NCBI GenBank assembly: GCA_921293015.1
Contig: OV121098.1
Location: 13,491,016-13,555,015 of the forward strand
DNA from: Phorcus lineatus
Taxonomy: Eukaryota > Mollusca > Gastropoda > Trochida > Trochidae
Direction of reading: 5' to 3'
Length of the DNA stretch: 64,000 nt
The notes under the pieces were generated by a model. That model was not told the DNA's origin and did no database searches. It saw only the letters and a list, made by a program, of their open reading frames with translations. Within the stretch, counting starts at the first letter, position 1. The number at the start of each line of letters is the position of its first letter. Both the position numbers and the translations under genes were made by a program. Shown piece after piece: positions 1 to 11,573 of the stretch.

Positions 1-1448
1 TTGTAAATGATATAGAACCACATCTACTCGAATCTGATTGTAATGGTGTTAAGTTGGACTGCGGTGAAGATGAATATATACACATCTTTATACAACTTTT
101 AATCTTACTCTATGCAGACGATGCCGTCCTATTCGATGAAACACCGCGAGGATTACAGAAAGCATTAGATTCTTTTCAAACATATTGTGATACTTGGAAA
201 TTGACTGTCAATATAAGTAAAACTAAAATTCTTATCTTTGGGAGTGGACCCGCAAAATCTACAAAACTAAAATTTTATTATAACAACAAAAAACTTGATA
301 TTGTAGATACATTTAATTACCGAGGCATATCATTACACCGAAACAGAAGACTAGTCACAAGTATTAAAGAACTTTGTGAAAGTGCGAAAAAAGCTATGTT
401 TAGTTTGTTAAAAAAAGCACGAAATATTGACTTGCCATTGGACTGTTTGTTGTTTGCTTTTGACTCGATGATATTACCTATCCTATCCTATGGCTCAGAA
501 ATTTGGTCTTTCGAAAATGTCGATTGTCTTGAAAATATCCATCTAAAATTTCTTCGACTTATTACAGGACTAAGAAACTCAACCCCTAGATTTTTTCTTT
601 ACGGAGAACTCGGGAGATTCCCAATCACTATCAGTATTTATAAACGCCTAATTACATATTGGCATAAATTAACCTCCCAAAACAGCCCATCTAAACTCTC
701 ACAACTTGTCTACAATTATCTAATTCTGAAAAATGAAAACGCAAAAATAATAGACAATCCCTGGTTGACAAAAGTCGAAAATATTTTGGATGGTATTGGA
801 TTATCGTATATATTTAAAAACCCGTCATCTTGTACAACCCAGTGGCTAGTTTCGCAGGTAGAACAGATTCTTAAAGACCAATTTATTCAAAAATGGAGAA
901 ATGATGTCGCCTCAAGCTCAAAAGGACTCTATTATCAATACCTTAAACAGTATCCACTATTTGAAACTTACCTTACCTCCCCGAAACGAATATCTATCCC
1001 ATTATTAAGATTTATCACATCTAATCATAATCTACCAATAGAAACTGGCCGCTGGGAAAACATACCACGTTGTGAAAGAATATGTAAAATCTGTAAATCC
1101 ACATCTGTTGCTGATGAATGTCATTATATTTTTGAATGTAAAAGATTTTGTAATGAGAGGAAAAAATATATTTTATCCATCGATTCAATGTATCCAAGTC
1201 TACATAATTATGTTAAACTTTTCTCAACAAAAGACATTAAGCAGATAACAGAATTATCAAAATTTGTATCAAAAATAACATCTATTACTAAAAACAGTTA
1301 GTTTATTACAGCCATCTTGTAATGTATTTTGTATTTATATATCTTATATATTTTGTATATTGTTAATTATCTTCTGTATGAATTACTTGTATATATGCTC
1401 GTGTACCACCTACGTGGTTTTATGAGAATAAATGATTGATTGATTGAA
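1..1448 (+). mobile_element. 3' part of a non-LTR retrotransposon (LINE)
   Basis: The window opens inside the reverse transcriptase frame of a LINE. The frame is open from base 3 to the stop at 1301. A short AT-rich 3' UTR follows, ending in a tail of 'tgat' tetramers at about 1431-1446. A short tandem tail without long poly(A) is usual for several LINE clades. The 5' part (endonuclease and first half of RT) lies left of the window. No target-site duplication can be checked because only one end is visible. Confidence 0.85.
3..1301 (+). CDS. Reverse transcriptase C-terminal part of a LINE (partial, 5' end off window)
   Basis: About 432 residues are visible before the stop. Near the start comes a FVNDIE-like stretch, then the RT catalytic motif LLYADDAVLF, then a thumb/connector region. 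A Cys/His cluster (CERICKICK ... ECHYIFEC) lies about 70 residues before the stop. This order (YADD, long linker, terminal CCHC-like cluster) is that of non-LTR retrotransposon ORF2 proteins, which copy their RNA at a nicked target site. The frame has no internal stops, so this copy is fairly young or recently active. The nearest upstream in-window start is not the true start, because the frame runs to the edge. The clade (Jockey, I/Nimb or CR1 type) cannot be fixed from this piece. Confidence 0.85.
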   Translation, partial: VNDIEPHLLESDCNGVKLDCGEDEYIHIFIQLLILLYADDAVLFDETPRGLQKALDSFQTYCDTWKLTVNISKTKILIFGSGPAKSTKLKFYYNNKKLDIVDTFNYRGISLHRNRRLVTSIKELCESAKKAMFSLLKKARNIDLPLDCLLFAFDSMILPILSYGSEIWSFENVDCLENIHLKFLRLITGLRNSTPRFFLYGELGRFPITISIYKRLITYWHKLTSQNSPSKLSQLVYNYLILKNENAKIIDNPWLTKVENILDGIGLSYIFKNPSSCTTQWLVSQVEQILKDQFIQKWRNDVASSSKGLYYQYLKQYPLFETYLTSPKRISIPLLRFITSNHNLPIETGRWENIPRCERICKICKSTSVADECHYIFECKRFCNERKKYILSIDSMYPSLHNYVKLFSTKDIKQITELSKFVSKITSITKNS

Positions 1449-4400
1449 GAAGTACCCCCAAGTGACCTTTATCAGTGACCAAAGGGTACGATCACGAATT
1501 TATTATTGTAATCCTCATTATGGGGACATGAAATCCTGACACAGAATTTCCGCTTTCCAGGGCTTTTGCTCCCTAACACAAACATAGTTTTAAAGATCGA
1601 CTGAAATTCCCCATGGCAACTTTTGTGATTCATTAAAATGTATTCGACTTTGACAGTGACCCTATCTTAAAGTTTCGAAATTGGCCGATAAGCAACTTAT
1701 TACACGGCTTTCTCGAAACACCAGCTTAGTAGCACCTTATTGACAGAACTGGAAGGACCCTTGGCCAATGAACCGTGAAATCTTGCCCCTATAACCTCCT
1801 TACTGGAAAAGAACAACAATTGTTGCTGTTTTAACAACCATTTAACATGTCAAAGGTCATCCTAACAACTACAACCTTCGCTAATTGATATTCGAATTTC
1901 ACGCCCGTTGGTCGGGTCAATCGTCCCGTCATAATGGCGTAGCTTAGGCATTCGACCGCTACTTAGTTTTTTGTCACGACGTCCAATCATTATGAACCAT
2001 TGGACTTCTAGAATATATATCCAACCAATAAATGAAGGGAATGGGATATCGCTTATGCATTTCCTCCTATGTTTACAATCATTTGAAAAATTAACGGTTA
2101 CCTAAATTCTTTATGATTATATAGGATGTTTCTAACGCTGGCGCAGATATGTTATTATATCATTAATTTTTAAACTCAAAGACATAGACAATCACATTGC
2201 CACACGGTGTGAGATGTTATATCAGATAACAATAGTGTTAGTTAACTACAACCAAATCATCCACTTAGTACTATGTTGTCATGTAAGATAAGTGAAAGGA
2301 AAGAAATTTTTCTGTGAAATATGATACAAATGTCACTACAGTAAACATAAATTACATTGCCTCCCGTTCATAAAAAAAAAAACTTTCAATTTTTCGAGAC
2401 AATTTAAAACTTCATATCGATAAATACATGGTATAACAAAACATGATATTCAATGTTTAATTGTCATTCTTCTGAGGTGATAAGCACTAAAATGCTAAGT
2501 TTTGGCAACAACTACAACCTCTCGATAAAAGAACACTATTGAAGTTTTGCATATTTGACTCCAACCACATACTTTATTTGTGGCCCTTTAAGGAGGGCTG
2601 GTTAGTTTTCTAGTCTTCTGGTAAGTTTCCTACACTACTAGACATGTTTCCTTACACAGAGAAAACGGTTAATGCATTCGGATAAATAACTAAGTATCTT
2701 TATGCACATTTAAAACAAAAATATTTCTTCAAATTTGCCGAATAGATAATACGTTTATTCCAAATGTATATTTTGTACCAAACTCGTTAATGATTTGGTT
2801 TCAAACTCGCTTTCGCTCGTTTTATATTGAATCGTTAACTCCTTTAATAAAATAAGTATTATATGGAAGATCATTTAGTATCCTCTATTTGTCTGGCAAT
2901 TGGTAACATTTATTTTCATTTTAAAGGGATCATTTCATTTTTAAAAACAGCTGCTGCTTACTTATTATAGATAAGATAGCAATTAACCTAAATACGACAT
3001 AGGCTGACTATTCTTGTTGACACTTATAGCTCGTTCACATTCTGTCCTCACTGAGGAAGCTAAAGTTATTAATCAAAATACGGTAGCACTGAACTTTATT
3101 ACTTGCGCTTCCTCCGGGAGGAAAAAATGTAAGCTCTCAATGTCAGGTATCTGAAACAGCAATGCAAATTCTTAGGCTGAAGATTGTTATTCTAATGTTT
3201 GCATTTTTATGCTTAACCTTGCTACAAATTGACATTTTCAAAAATATTATTTGAAATTTTGAAGCTAGACTTTTTTTCTAATGTGCAACTTGACTCTTTT
3301 TACAGAACAAATCCGTCTTAAAGGCACGCTTTTACGGTTTAAATTGGCTATTTTAAGGTTTACGAGGCCTTATGCATTCACTTAAACTTTCTATCGATGC
3401 AATGAAATACTAAACATCCTTTGCAATTTACCTGCAATCAACAATGGAAACGTTAAGACAGCCGCTGTCGGCTTGGACATATAAAAATCTATGGTTAGCT
3501 GTGCACAAAACGGATAAATTATTGACACGTGGACAACGGCTGAACTAGCACTGTGTGCAGCTGTTGAATTTACCTAAACTCTGAATTGAGAACAAATCAT
3601 GAAATATGTTTTATGAAAGCAATGTTGTAAATTAACCGATTTAATAACACAGTATTAGCACTGTTATTTGATTGACCATAGCGGCTGCCGTTTCCGCTTT
3701 TCTGGTTATGAACACAATCTTAATATTTCCAATATCGTAGTTCATGCGGATTTAATGTAACGTAACATTAAATACTTCCGGCCTTTAAAAATCCGTTTTA
3801 CTACCTGAGTACGTAAATATTTGTTAATTAACTTACGAGGTAGATTACTTGAGTGGGGATAGTGGGTAATATCGATAGATACAAGGTATGCAGTATCTTT
3901 GCATTCGTTGTGTTTACGAAATATTGGCGTGCACTGGTGCGTTTAATTACCGAGTGCATCATTACAGCTGCATATCAAAAGTTTGTTCACATACCTGGGT
4001 ATACTAGTGCAAATATCATGTAATTTGGAATGTCTTTGAGGAAACGTATAATGTTGAATTTTTATACTGATGTGCAGATCCATATTTCTTTTAGACAAAA
4101 TATTTATCGTACCCCACAAATAATTGTAACACTTTTGGCAGGTCATTGAAGTGACCAGGGGTCAAAATTTCGAAATCACTCATTTTCTTTTTTTTTTTTA
4201 TAAAATCCTTTTTTAGTTATCAATTGCTTTAAAAATTACTCGTTTGTTCCTCTGCACTAAGTCAATGTAATTGTGCTGATTTTATTCTCAGAGAGTCGAT
4301 ATGAAACTTTTTATTCGAAATTTTACGAAAACGAAATTTTGAAATTAAGACCCCTTCTGTCTATTTTAACAGAGAGACCAGATGATCCCTAAATAAGTTC

Positions 4401-5134
4401 AAGAATTGGCTATTTTACACATGGACGATGGGTGATCCTTTGTAAGTTTGCTGAAGTTATTCTATTGACCTCCAAACTAAACCCAAATTACATGATAATT
4501 GCATTACGATTCAGTGGTAAGTGAACAAACTTTCGGTATGCAAAAATATGTTGTCAGTGCATGTGGTGTTTTCATTGGGTACTCCCTAAAAGGAATGTTA
4601 AGTTGAATTTCTTGACGTAGGGGATCCTACCGAAATCCAGAGATCAGCTCGTATTTTAACAGAGGTTAGTATAAGAATTCATGACGCAGTATCCGTTGCT
4701 GGGAGAGAATGTGAAAAGTTAGAAACTGACAGATTTGGCTCCGTTGAAATAACTTAATTAACTTTTTCGGCATAAGTAATTATGTTCATCAACAAGACAA
4801 CATGCCTTTAAAGCAAATGTAATTTTCTTTTTATAAATAATACATTAAAAATGTAAATAAATATTTCCAGAATTCTTCTCTCAGATCATACATTCTATTC
4901 TTTACACCATGGGACTGAAATAAGATCTATCCGACGGTTTCCTAGCCAAATTTATGTCCTTTCCTTTTGGCTGATTTCTTCTGGTAAAAATAACTTATTA
5001 TAGTCCTTTTGATACAATATTCAGATTAGATACGCAATATAGTACGAGATTTTGGTTTAACCTGATTTAAATTAGATTGACCAACTGGTAAACACTTGTG
5101 AGCAATTTTTATATAATTCGATGGTGGAACTTAC
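1449..5134. other. Non-coding stretch, no gene recognised
   Basis: AT-rich sequence with no long convincing ORF, no tRNA and no recognised transposon. It lies 3' of the visible exons of the minus-strand Ig-domain gene, so the missing 3' exons of that gene may be here. I searched for the second half of the Ig domain (a Y-x-C end) and did not find a convincing exon. Confidence 0.5.
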
Positions 5135-5269
5135 TGCTACTGACTTGAGTGGAACCCTTTTTCCAAGTGGTGCTCGATGTAGCGGGTTCAGCTACTGCAT
5201 TGCACGTGAGAGTCAAAGAATCTCCCTCTTTGACTGAAGAGCTTCCTGTGATGGTTACTTCCGGTTTGT
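5135..5269 (-). CDS. Ig-domain gene, exon 3 (first half of second Ig domain)
   Basis: Acceptor TTGTAG and donor GTAAGT bound a 135-nt exon. Joined to the previous exon it continues in frame as RYKPEVTITG and then SVKEGDSLTLTC ... TTWKKG. These are the B-strand Cys (about residue 165 of the joined protein) and C-strand Trp (about 178) of an I-set-like Ig domain. The domain is cut mid-way, so at least one more exon is expected downstream (lower coordinates). If the donor is not used, the frame stops within 9 codons. The exon ends after the first base of a codon. Confidence 0.7.
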
Positions 5270-8200
5270 CTACAATAAGAAAGAGAGATAAGGCCGACTA
5301 TATCTATATCATGAAAATGTCCATTTAATAAATAAAGCTCAATAGAAAAATAAAACACAATAAACTGTATCATTCATAACAGTTGGTTTAAAACATTTCT
5401 TATCAATTAACCATATAGATTACATTGGGTATACTATAAACGAATTATTGATGGTAAGAATATCCTTGAACGGGAAATAATTGTGTGGTTGGGTGAGGAA
5501 AGTTGTCGTTGTCTGCCAAGAATTAAAGTGACGTCACAGGTAGGCCTACGAAGTAACATGATGCCTTAGTGCATCATATGATACATTTGTATCCAGATAT
5601 GTTTACAATTTGTAGATGACAGAAACTGATACTGAACTGATAACTGTAAAAGTCCACCTACACCGAACTTCAACGTCACAGGTACGAATTAACATGCTGC
5701 TTTATTGCATCATATGATACATTTGTACCCAGATATGTTTAAATTTGTAGTTGACAGAAACAGATACTGAACTGATAACTGTAAAAGTCCACCTACACCG
5801 AACTTCAACGTCACAGGTACGAATTAACATGCTGCTTTATTGCATCATATGATACATTTGTACCCAGATATGTTTACAATTTGTAGACGACAGAAACTGA
5901 TACTGAACTGATAACTGTAAAAGTCAACCTACACCGAACTTCAACGTCACAGGTACGAATTAACATGCTGCTTTATTGCATCATATGATACATTTGTACC
6001 CAGATATGTTTACAATTTGTAGACGACAGAAACTGATACTGAACTGATAACTGTAAAAGTCCACCTACACCGAACTACAACAGTCACAGTCTTTGACAGC
6101 GAGTTCCCAGTATTCAGAAGCACCACGCACTCGTATTGCCCTTTGAATGTCTTGGTCAGTTTGTCTTTGGACAGTGTGGCTGTCACGGAATCACTAGCGA
6201 AATTCGGAGCTGTCCAAGGAGAACTAGCCACTGGAGTTCCAGTTTCGGGAGAGTAGGTCAAGATGTCCTTATTGGAGAACTTCCATGTGAATGACGTCAC
6301 ATTTTCGGTCGTTGCCAAACCGGAAACGCTACATTTAAGGTCAAGGTTGTTCAAGTTGGCGGTCACAGGTGTTGTACTTCCACTTGTTGAAACTGTTGCA
6401 CTGTCGACACCTGGAAATAAAGGAAACTTTTTGTGAAAGGTTAAAATTCGAGCAAATCTACTTCAACCAAAATGGTTGTGATAGTTATAGATCTTATAGG
6501 CTTTCATATGGGTTACTTCAATGTTCTCTCTCTTACTCTCTTATATTACTAACACTTCTCTTAAAGAGCCACTCCGTGATTTTCATAACATATTATTTAA
6601 TTACCTTTAATACGAACTTAAATGTCATCTGTTGTGATATAAAATCAAAACATCTTAACTTTTCATGTCCAAAAGACATATATACGACAAAAAATGGTTT
6701 TCCATGAAAATCTAAAAACAGCCTTATAAATGCACAACGGTGTAGATATCACGTCCAATATACATGATATTAGTTATATAACCTAACAAACACTATCAAC
6801 TCCTAACTAGCCTCCTGGCTGTTTTAGATAAGTCTCCAAAATTACGTTTGACTATTTGACGCGCGCCACCTTCTACCATCAAATTGTCACTGTAAAAAAC
6901 CAATAGGCTTTCAAATGTGTAATTTTGGTAACAGTCGATACTTCGCGATCAAATGACACCATTGATTAAGTTTGGCATACATGACTCCAACAACTCACGG
7001 AGTGGCTCTTTAATCAGTTCGATAAGAATCAACATACGTTTGAACTCCTTTGATGACTGTCTCAAATTAGCGATATAATTTTTACCTGTGCTGAATTTTC
7101 TGATTTTTCACCTGATGGAGAACTAGTTACTAGAACTATTACTAATATGAAGACTTGTTATAAATGTTTTTGGATAATTGTTTTTGATAGATAGAGACGC
7201 TCGATCTATTGCTGACATTCTTTGAAATAATGTCTGCTTTAAATTTAAGACACAATTATGGGATCGCGATCGTTTAGGTCCATGAGTCCATGAAGAAGTG
7301 TATTTTTATTGACAGGGAAATCAAACATGAACGACAGTTGATCCATGGAAATTTCTTTCGATTCACGATTATCATCAAAAGTTGAGAGCGCTTGGTTAAC
7401 GGCTCCGGTTTGGTTTTGCAGACATACAGACAGATAGTTTGTAAGAGTCTCACCACATATAAACTATTCATTTACATAAAACATTTTCTTTATAAAATAT
7501 TTATGTGCAACTCTAAAAGAGTTATGAGAGACTTGTACATATATATATGAAGATCACGTCGCGTGCAGCTGTAACGGTGTTGTTACAAAGGGATGATTTG
7601 ATAAACATGTACTTCATTATTCATAATTTGGTTAATGATTAGAACTTTCATGATTTATGAGTGTACATAGACCCATGCAGGACAGTGAGAAGAGTTAAAG
7701 TCATTGTCTCATTTTTGCAAGGCAAATTGTAATGCATGCCGGACAAATAGTTCACCACTCACAGAAATCTTTCCCCTGACGTTTGCAACAATTTTTCAGA
7801 ACTTATATTACGTGTTTTGCGAGCGTTAGTCCTTACCACGTCATTTCGCTAAGGCCGTGACGAAGAACACATAAAATTTCCCAGCTGAATATCCAATTTA
7901 AAGAGCTCATAGCTTACCCTTTTTCAAATACTGATATAACAAAAAAGGTGGTTAACTCAATGAAGATCTGCGCTACAATTTCTAGATTTCCGGTGTTTCG
8001 CACTCTCGATGGGATTGCACTTGATTCGGTACCTCATCGGTCTGAAACGGGTTACGCCAATAAGCTACTTCATCCAAAATTGTAAAACGGGCATAACAAT
8101 AAAAAACTTTGCAAACGCGACAGGAAATATTTGTGTTAGTGATCAGATTTTGTTCGTGAAGAATAATAAGTTCAGTTTAGTTGCCTTACAAAAATGAGAC

Positions 8201-11200
8201 TATGACTTTAAAACTATGTTTGCATAGCGTAGTGTGACAACTGTCCCATGCTGAGGAGATTCTTAAAATGGTAGGGAAAATGGGTAAAAACGGGACAGGC
8301 CCAGGGTTGAGTTCTGTCATGGAATAGAACATGTTTCGTGATGGGATCCCTCCACTGACGTCAGTCTATTGTTTGTGCGTGACACCTATTTTCGTCATTT
8401 CCCCCTAACCTCATTTCATCACGCTTGAACCCGTATACTTCACACACCTCTACGCCGAACCCTGGTGATAATACCACTAGACCACGGCGGCTGAGTTGAC
8501 AAACTCGCCTTTTGGAGCGTAAGGTATGATTTTTTAAAGTGTAATTATGACCGTTTACAAAAAAATTACCAAAAACAAAAATCTGTCATAACCGACCCAA
8601 ACTCCCCATGTTTAAGCTTTACCAACGTTATCATATTTAGATGGCGGTTAATGAAATAGCTTAATGGTCACTACAAATCCCCCCGTCAGCCCCATCTCCT
8701 CCTCTACCAAAAATAAATTTAAATAATTAACGCCTGCGTCCGACTTCTTGGTCCCCCCTTCCCCCATCTAAAACTCAGAACCATACCACTCATTGGTCAT
8801 ATATCAACGTTTCATCTGTTTTTTCGTTTCCCCAGTGCTTTTTTTATCATCCCAAACCCCCCCCCCCCCCACCCCCCCCCCCCCCCCCCCCATCTTCCTA
8901 TATGTGTCTTTCTGTCATCCCGTCTGTCTGTTGTTATGCTTGAGTTTAACTTCCTCCTGAGCAACTGCCATCTAACTCTAGTGCTGATGAGACCCGGAAG
9001 TACCCGGATGTAGCCACTTCTCGAACATTTGTTGAGTATCTTATGCTTACTTCATGTTTATCATATCTGTTTATCTATATTATTCATACTGTGAATTTAT
9101 ATCCTCGTAGATAATTGTGAATTATGTTCCTTTTGAAAGATTGTGCAGGCCAGAGGGACTATGCCTTAATCTACATATTTATTTTTGATATATCTATATA
9201 CATAAGACGCTTCAATAAACTACGACTGTCTTTCAACTAATTTTCAAATAAATCGTTAAAATCCAGCCTTGTTCTTAAAAAAGACATAACCCCTTTCAAT
9301 GGCGGATCAAGTATATTACAAATGGGTGGTCTTCATTTCACCGTTGAGGAGCTACGCATTTTAAATCAAATTAAGGTTAGAGATATCTTAATTCCGTTTT
9401 ATGCCTCCGGTTTCCAAACACATTATGTTTATCTCCTAATTGCAGACCAAGCTGACTGACTGGTGCGATATTTCGCCTCTAACCCACTAACCCCCCCCCC
9501 CCCCCCCCCCTATCCCTCCCATCCCCCACCCCATCCCCCGAGAAAAGTAATTGGGAGACTATACATACACTAAACGCCAAAAGAAACGTTACCCCTCTTT
9601 CTTTATCAATTATGCAACACCTATTAAAGTTACGCTGGAACTTTTTGCTGCATTGTCTAGCCAAACAATATCGGATCATATTGCAATAAAAATATTTCAT
9701 AATATCGACTGATATTTCGGCTTAAACAACAAAGCATAAGGCTGAAACATTGTCCAGTTTTCGATCATCACTCAAAAACAACCAAATAGTGTAAAAAAAA
9801 TCATGATTTTATTGTTTTTGAATTTTTTTAAATATCTGGTATGGCCGCCATTCGCATCCAAACATGCTAGAACACGTCTCTTAACAGAATGGGTCAATCG
9901 TCTGACGAAGGCAGGTTGAATTAAACGTCATTCTTCTCTCAAAGCGTTAATTAGTTGCTGACGATTTCGCGGCTGTTGATGTCGCAAGCGAACTCTGCGA
10001 TCTAGATAGTCCCATAAATGTTCGATGGGGCTAATGTCTCTGGATTTGGAAGGCAATGGCGAGACGTTGACGTTTTTGGAATGCAAGAAATCTCTTGTCA
10101 ATCTTGCGAAATGAGGTGGTGCATTGTCCTGTTGGTAAAGTGTGTTTTGATGACGCTGTACGAATGGAATAACCACAGGATTGACAACTTGGTCAACGTT
10201 CACTTGTGCCGTCATATTGCCGTCAATGATGACAAGGTCATTTCGAAAGTCGTCCATTTTTCCGGACCACACCATTAAACTGCCTCCTCCGAATGGTATA
10301 GTGTCTTGAACACAGCATGGAGCCTCTCTTTCACCTTGACGACGGTTCACTCTCTTTCTCCTATCGGTATGGTGGATCGTAAAACGACTCCCATCCGTGA
10401 ACATCACTCGTCGCCAGTTCTGGTTCTGCCACCGCCTGACGGTACGTCCCCACGTTACACTGTTTAGCCGGTTCTGCTGCATCAACTACACACGTCGCAT
10501 TGGTCTGTATGGCCCTAATCATTGAAGACGAAGCCTTCTTCTCACTGTAGCAGCACTTAGTCTTTGTCCAAGAGCAGTCCTGGCTGACCACGTCGCCGGC
10601 AGAAATCGGTCCCTCAGATGTATTTGACGTAGATAGCGATTTTCAGCTTCTTGGTCTATCAGCAGTGACCCCGGTCTGAAGATAGCGTTGGTGAGGTCGA
10701 ATGATTGTCATACGGTGACATCTGAAGGCATTGGCGACAACTTATTGGTCGACCCCATCTGCAACATCCCCAGATCTCTTTTTCGTTCCTCAGCTGTCAA
10801 TCAAGGCATGATTTCGTACGTGTGTGCCATATCATGCAAAGTAGGCACCTTTTATACTCTGTAGAAGCATTGAGTTCGTGCAAATGCTGCTTGAATTTTG
10901 CTACGTTTTAGCGATAATGCGTTTTGGTGATAAACAAAAAAAATCAAAACTTTTAATTTTCAAACAAAAATGTTGACAGAAATAATCGCTTGTGTTCCTG
11001 AATACTTGAAAGTCATTTTACAACACAGTAAACTCGTTTCACTAAGTTAAATTACGAGAAAAGATATTTTATGACTAATTTTATTTTTTATTATTTTATT
11101 CTAATTTACACACTTAAACTTACTCAACAACATAATTTGTCATCGTTTACGGGTTATAATGTCCAGTTTACTTTCAACTTCTAAATCACATTTATTGATT

Positions 11201-11573
11201 ACTACCAGCCTGGTCGAAAACCGGACAATTTGGATCTTCATGAGCAAGATGCATTTCGCCCCAATCTAAATTCATCAGTAATTCGAAATGTGCTATCAGC
11301 ATAAAGCTACGTTATGCAGCTTTCTTTTGAACCATTCATTTGTTACATATCTTTAATACTTAAAAGGTTATTTTAAAAATAAGAGGGGTAACGTTTCTTT
11401 TGTCGTTCAGTGTATCTCTGTGGATTCATGTAGAAATCACCTAAAGAAACTGAAGTTGGGTTTTTTTTCAGAATAATACAACACTTACCTTTGAGAAGAA
11501 TTGTCATTAACAGAGTAAAGGTAAATGTCTCCGATGATATTGGGAATGTTTTCTTTGGAATATGCCTTGTCAT
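5135..11573 (-). CDS. Immunoglobulin-domain protein, secreted or membrane-bound (3' end not found)
   Basis: Three exons join in frame on the minus strand: 11573-11489, 6410-6069 and 5269-5135, giving about 187 residues. The first exon supplies a basic N-terminus and a hydrophobic core (FTFTLLMTILLKG), which reads as a signal peptide. Exon 2 holds one complete Ig domain (Cys55, Trp71, Tyr121, Cys123). Exon 3 starts a second. Introns are in phase 1 at all three visible junctions, the usual phase for shuffled Ig modules. Such proteins act in adhesion, recognition or invertebrate immunity; which role applies here cannot be told. Intron 1 is about 5 kb and filled with transposons. The longer open frame upstream of 11573 could give an alternative start near 11660. 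Confidence 0.65.
5531..6079. repeat. Tandem repeat, about 136-bp unit, 4 copies
   Basis: Copies begin at 5531, 5673, 5808 and 5944, each at 'acgtcacaggta' or a close form. The first copy is the most diverged. On the minus strand each unit contains a near copy of the last bases of Ig exon 2 and its donor (GAAGTTCGGTGTAGGTGG against GTAGTTCGGTGTAGGTGG). The array therefore looks like amplification of that exon's 3' border plus the start of the following intron. Confidence 0.85.
6069..6410 (-). CDS. Ig-domain gene, exon 2 (complete Ig domain)
   Basis: This 342-nt exon runs from acceptor TTTCCAG to donor GTAGGT. It encodes a Ser/Thr-rich linker and then an Ig domain: LDLKCSVSG (first Cys), SFTWKF (Trp), and FKGQYECVV (Tyr-x-Cys). 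Thr/Ser-rich segments and possible N-glycosylation sites (for example NVT) fit an extracellular protein. The donor was chosen because it alone keeps frame with exon 3, giving RYKPEV. Confidence 0.8.
6561..7013. mobile_element. TTAA-flanked miniature element, family A copy 1
   Basis: Terminal inverted repeats start TTAAAGAGCCACTCCGTGA and end with its complement, bounded by TTAA at both ends. It is 453 bp with no coding capacity. Internal landmarks ('cttttcatgtccaaaagac' and 'tttgacgcgcgccac') recur in the other copies at 19.8, 24.5 and 61.9 kb. TTAA targets are typical of piggyBac-like transposases, so this is probably a MITE of that superfamily. It lies in intron 1 of the Ig gene. Confidence 0.8.
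7014..7694. other. Intron sequence, nothing recognised
   Basis: Intronic sequence of the Ig gene between two miniature elements. The short minus-strand frame at 7274-7471 shows no domain and is probably chance. Confidence 0.5.
7695..8211. mobile_element. TTAA-flanked miniature element, family B copy 1
   Basis: Inverted ends TTAAAGTCATTGTCTCATTT and its near complement (AAATGAGACTATGACTTTAA), TTAA on both sides, 517 bp. A second copy lies at 31402-31981 with high similarity over nearly all its length, including 'gcgagcgttagtccttacca'. The 62-residue frame at 8009-8197 is part of this repeat and not a gene. Confidence 0.8.
8404..8494 (-). repeat. tRNA-like relic, possible SINE head
   Basis: On the minus strand, 'GCCGCCGTGGTCTAGTGG' resembles a tRNA 5' end with an A box (TGGTCTAGTGG). 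'GGGTTCAAGC' about 45 nt later is a near B box. No clean acceptor stem closes and no 3' body was recognised, so this is more likely a tRNA-derived SINE fragment or pseudo-tRNA than a working tRNA. Confidence 0.4.
8495..9567. other. Intron sequence with two poly-C tracts
   Basis: Poly-C runs lie at about 8860-8891 (broken by one A) and 9491-9510. Otherwise nothing is recognised. The minus-strand frame at 9479-9700 is glycine-rich only because it crosses the poly-C run. Confidence 0.6.
9568..11412 (-). mobile_element. Tc1-like DNA transposon (DD34E), decayed
   Basis: The 1845-bp element has inverted ends of about 32 bp: left 'cactaaacgccaaaagaaac', right complement 'cactgaacgacaaaagaaac'. A TA dinucleotide lies at each outer edge, the Tc1/mariner target. 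Size, ends, target and the DDE transposase agree. It is inserted in intron 1 of the Ig gene, about 75 bp from the splice donor of exon 1. Confidence 0.93.
9928..10806 (-). pseudogene. Tc1-family transposase, broken
   Basis: The catalytic half is open at 9928-10485. It shows VMFTDGSRF (first Asp), LYQQDNAPPH (second Asp) and SPIEHLWDYL (Glu), with 34 residues between the last two, so DD34E as in Tc1. The DNA-binding N-terminal half (10486-10806) can be followed only across stops and frame changes. For example, LTAEERKRDLGML begins near 10800, and an HTH-like LGQRLSAATVRRRL lies near 10550. The enzyme would cut and paste the element at TA sites; this copy should be inactive. Confidence 0.88.
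11489..11573 (-). CDS. Ig-domain gene, exon 1 (signal peptide)
   Basis: ATG at 11573 opens 28 codons plus one base. A Lys/Arg N-region is followed by FTFTLLMTILLKG and the donor GTAAGT. The one leftover base fits the two leading bases of exon 2, giving ..LLKG-VDSATVS. This start was preferred over the upstream in-frame one because it leaves a signal peptide of normal length. An acceptor-like CTGTTTTAG upstream (near 11617) would suit an additional 5' exon. Confidence 0.55.
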
